From Myxococcales bacterium (GTDB taxonomy: Bacteria; Myxococcota_A; Polyangia; Polyangiales; Houyiibacteriaceae), in the NCBI GenBank assembly GCA_013002645.1, contig JABDJF010000020.1:1-7554 (forward strand): a stretch of DNA of 7,554 nucleotides, given 5' to 3'. The notes under the pieces are model-generated. The model did not search any database. It was not told the origin of the DNA and saw nothing but the letters and a program-made list of their open reading frames with translations. Shown here piece after piece: positions 5,432-7,554 of this stretch. A program made the translations under genes and the position numbers. Position 1 is the stretch's first letter, and each line of letters starts with the position of its first letter.

Positions 5432-6679
5432 ATGGACCAAACCACCATCATCCTCACGGTGGCGTCGCTCGGCGGCCTTTACATGGCGTGGACCATTGGC
5501 GCGAACGATGTCGCCAATGCGATGGGCACGTCCGTTGGTTCGGGCGCGCTCACCCTGCGAAACGCGATCATCGTGGCGGCGATCTTCGAGTTCGGCGGCG
5601 CCATGCTCGTTGGAGGTTCGGTCACCAACACCATTCGCAAAGGGATCGTGGACGTCCAGGCGCTTGGCAGCGACCCGATGATCATGGCTGTGGGCATGAC
5701 CTGTTGCCTCTTGGCCGCGGCGATTTGGCTCAACATTGCCACCTATGCCGGTTGGCCCGTCTCGACGAGCCACAGCATCGTCGGCGCGGTCGTCGGCTTC
5801 GGCGTGACCGCCGGTGGCTTGAGCGCCGTCGACTGGGGCACCGTGGGCAGCATTGCGGCGAGTTGGCTGGTGTCTCCGGTGATGGGCGGGATCCTCGGCT
5901 ACTCGGTCTTCGTGTTCATCAAACGCACGGTCTTGAATGCCCCCGACCCGCTGATCGCGATAAGGCGCTGGGGCCCAATCTTGGTGTTCCCCATCATTTC
6001 GATCCTGGCACTGAGCGCAATGTTCAAGGGGCTCAAGCCCCTGCGCCTCGACCTGCCGCTCGGGCCCGCAGTAGCTGGTGCCGTCGTTTTGGGGCTGTTC
6101 GCCAGCGCCCTTTCGACACCGGTATTTCGCCGCTTCACGCAGGGCAGCTCCGATGACGAGGAGGTCAACCTCGGCCGAACCGAGAAGGTGTTCATGGTGC
6201 TTCAGGTGATGACCGCCTGCTTTGTGGCATTCGCACACGGAAGCAACGATGTGGCAAACGCCGTGGGCCCGTTGGCAGCTGTCTTCGGAGCGATCAAGTA
6301 CGGGGTCACCGAAACCGTCCAGGTGCCGTATCGAGTGCTGCTGATCGGCGGCGTCGGCATCGTCGTCGGCCTCGCGACCTACGGCTACAAGATCATGGCC
6401 ACCATCGGGAAGAGGATCACGGAGCTGACGCCTTCGCGCGGCTTCTCTGCCGAGTTCGCCGCCGCAACGACCATCGTCGTCGCGAGCAAGCTCGGTTTGC
6501 CGGTGAGCACGACACACACCTTGGTCGGCGCGGTGATCGGCGTCGGCTTTGGGCGAAGCATCGGCGCCATCAACACGCGGGTGCTTCGCGGCATCTTCGC
6601 CAGCTGGTTCATCACGGTCCCCTTCACCGCCCTCTTGGCGGCTGGTCTATTCGTGATCGGCAGGCTCTGGCTCAACTAG
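5432..6679 (+). CDS. pit: Inorganic phosphate transporter, PiT/PHO4 family
   Basis: A 415-residue polytopic inner-membrane symporter that imports phosphate driven by an ion gradient, probably protons with a metal-phosphate substrate as in bacterial Pit; sodium coupling is not excluded. The duplicated PiT signature is present in both halves: GANDVANAMG at 23-32 and GSNDVANAVG at 270-279. The paired re-entrant motifs PVSTSHSIVGAVVG (109-122) and PVSTTHTLVGAVIG (357-370) reflect the family's inverted internal repeat. A hydrophilic cytoplasmic loop with an acidic run lies at about 232-252. Length is typical for compact bacterial Pit proteins and shorter than E. coli PitA. It begins 9 bp after the DUF47 stop and is complete. 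No Shine-Dalgarno is evident, so translation may be coupled to the upstream gene. Confidence 0.95.
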   Translation: MDQTTIILTVASLGGLYMAWTIGANDVANAMGTSVGSGALTLRNAIIVAAIFEFGGAMLVGGSVTNTIRKGIVDVQALGSDPMIMAVGMTCCLLAAAIWLNIATYAGWPVSTSHSIVGAVVGFGVTAGGLSAVDWGTVGSIAASWLVSPVMGGILGYSVFVFIKRTVLNAPDPLIAIRRWGPILVFPIISILALSAMFKGLKPLRLDLPLGPAVAGAVVLGLFASALSTPVFRRFTQGSSDDEEVNLGRTEKVFMVLQVMTACFVAFAHGSNDVANAVGPLAAVFGAIKYGVTETVQVPYRVLLIGGVGIVVGLATYGYKIMATIGKRITELTPSRGFSAEFAAATTIVVASKLGLPVSTTHTLVGAVIGVGFGRSIGAINTRVLRGIFASWFITVPFTALLAAGLFVIGRLWLN

Positions 6680-6681
6680 TG

Positions 6682-6694
6682 GCCGCCCTGCGGC
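6682..6694. other. Small hairpin after pit
   Basis: GCCGC, loop CCT, GCGGC forms a perfect 5-bp stem two bases after the pit stop codon, in the 35-bp gap before ychF. There is no T-tract, so an intrinsic terminator is not demonstrated; ychF may be read through from pit or use a promoter inside the pit 3' end. Confidence 0.25.
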
Positions 6695-6714
6695 GCACGC
6701 GCTAAGCACGGCCC

Positions 6715-7554
6715 ATGGCTCTGTCAGTCGGAATCGTCGGGCTTCCCAATGTCGGCAAGTCCACGCTTTTCAACGCGCTTTCCGAGAAGCAGGCGGAAGC
6801 GGCGAACTACGCGTTTTGCACCATCGACCCGAATGTCGGAATCGTCCCGGTGCCCGACCCGCGCTTCGACCAGCTCGTTGCTCTGTACGGCCCAAAGAAG
6901 GTCGTGCCGGCGAGCGTCGAGTTCGTCGACATCGCGGGCCTGGTCAAGGGCGCGTCCAAAGGCGAAGGAAAGGGCAACGCCTTTTTGAGCAACATTCGGG
7001 ATGCCGACGCGGTGGCGCACGTGGTTCGTTGTTTCGAGGACGAGAACATCCTGCACGTCGACAACCGGATAGACCCCCTCGCCGACATCGAGACCATCGA
7101 AACCGAGCTGATCCTCAAGGACCTCGAGACCGTCCAAAAGCGCCTCGACAAAGCCGAGCGTGCCGCGAAAGGCCAGGACGCGTTCGAGAAGAAGGCCCTC
7201 GAAGTCTGCAGGCGCCTGGCGGCATCGCTCAACGAGGGCAAGCCGGCGACCGCGACCGAGCCCCGCGACGAGGACGAAGCGCTGGTGATCCGCGACATGT
7301 TTTTGCTCACGAACAAGCCGTCCTTTTTCGTCGCCAACGTGAAAGACGAGCAGCTCGGCAACGTCGGCGAGGACCCGCTGGTCGCTCAGGTCCAAAAGCT
7401 CGGTGAAGAGCGCGGCGTCCCGGTGGTCGTGATCAGCGCAGAAATCGAATCGGAGATCATGCAGCTTGCCGAAGGCGAGCGCGCGGAGTTCATCGAGTCA
7501 CTCGGCCTCGACGAGCCTGGGCTGCACAGAGTCATTCGAACCGGGTACGAGACG
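6715..7554 (+). CDS. ychF: YchF/OLA1-type P-loop ATPase/GTPase, 3' end beyond window
   Basis: The first 280 codons of a gene whose family is about 363 residues; the C-terminal TGS part lies outside the window. YchF is a ribosome-associated TRAFAC nucleotide hydrolase that prefers ATP and is linked to stress responses and translation. Seen here: the G1 loop GLPNVGKST at 9-17; the G3 motif DIAGLVKGASKGEG at 72-85, with hydrophobic L76 where Ras-like enzymes have catalytic Gln (a HAS-GTPase trait); a coiled-coil insert at about 125-200; the altered G4 motif NVKD at 208-211, where a plain GTPase would have NKxD; and a G5-like SAEIE at 241-245. ATG 6715 gives MALSVGIVGLPNVGKS, the standard start. 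It lies 35 bp after pit with no obvious functional link; housekeeping neighbour. Confidence 0.96.
   Translation, partial: MALSVGIVGLPNVGKSTLFNALSEKQAEAANYAFCTIDPNVGIVPVPDPRFDQLVALYGPKKVVPASVEFVDIAGLVKGASKGEGKGNAFLSNIRDADAVAHVVRCFEDENILHVDNRIDPLADIETIETELILKDLETVQKRLDKAERAAKGQDAFEKKALEVCRRLAASLNEGKPATATEPRDEDEALVIRDMFLLTNKPSFFVANVKDEQLGNVGEDPLVAQVQKLGEERGVPVVVISAEIESEIMQLAEGERAEFIESLGLDEPGLHRVIRTGYET

Noticed and set aside
5264..6517. 417-codon minus-strand frame opposite pit
   Set aside because: Arg/His-rich composition typical of an antisense shadow; the plus strand encodes an unmistakable phosphate transporter.

Overview
The window is GC-rich, densely coding DNA from a Gram-negative bacterium. 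A TonB/ExbB pair implies an outer membrane. The short TonB beginning MFKDF and the general gene style suggest a deltaproteobacterial or Myxococcota-type genome, but the lineage is an inference and I hold it loosely. No RNA gene, insertion sequence or CRISPR array is visible, and no gene-free stretch exceeds 140 bases.

The layout is two blocks diverging from a 137-bp spacer at 4608-4744. Leftward (minus strand, in order of transcription) lie phoB (4607-3915), phoR (3897-2146), a second PhoB-like response regulator with an altered receiver pocket (2021-1320), tonB (1190-468) and exbB (446 and off the left edge). Rightward (plus strand) lie a DUF47/PhoU-like Pit accessory gene (4745-5422), the phosphate transporter pit (5432-6679) and the start of the YchF/OLA1 ATPase gene (6715 and off the right edge).

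The theme is phosphate homeostasis. PhoR senses and phosphorylates PhoB, and Pit with its DUF47 partner imports phosphate across the inner membrane. The unexpected part is the TonB/ExbB energy-transduction module and the extra regulator placed behind phoBR. Reading the intergenic DNA, I find 11-bp-periodic TGTCAC direct repeats, the architecture of a Pho box, at three places: upstream of phoB (two half-sites), upstream of the second regulator (four half-sites in a row, followed after 9 bp by a CACAAT -10-like hexamer) and upstream of tonB (two exact half-sites). All three point leftward, toward the genes they precede.

The simplest model is a Pho regulon in which PhoB activates itself, activates a phosphorylation-atypical paralogue carrying almost the same DNA-recognition helix, and activates a dedicated TonB-ExbB system that would energise outer-membrane uptake of phosphate or phosphate compounds. 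The paralogue could then hold or modulate expression at the same boxes. The Pho boxes and the receiver changes are seen directly; the circuit is inferred.
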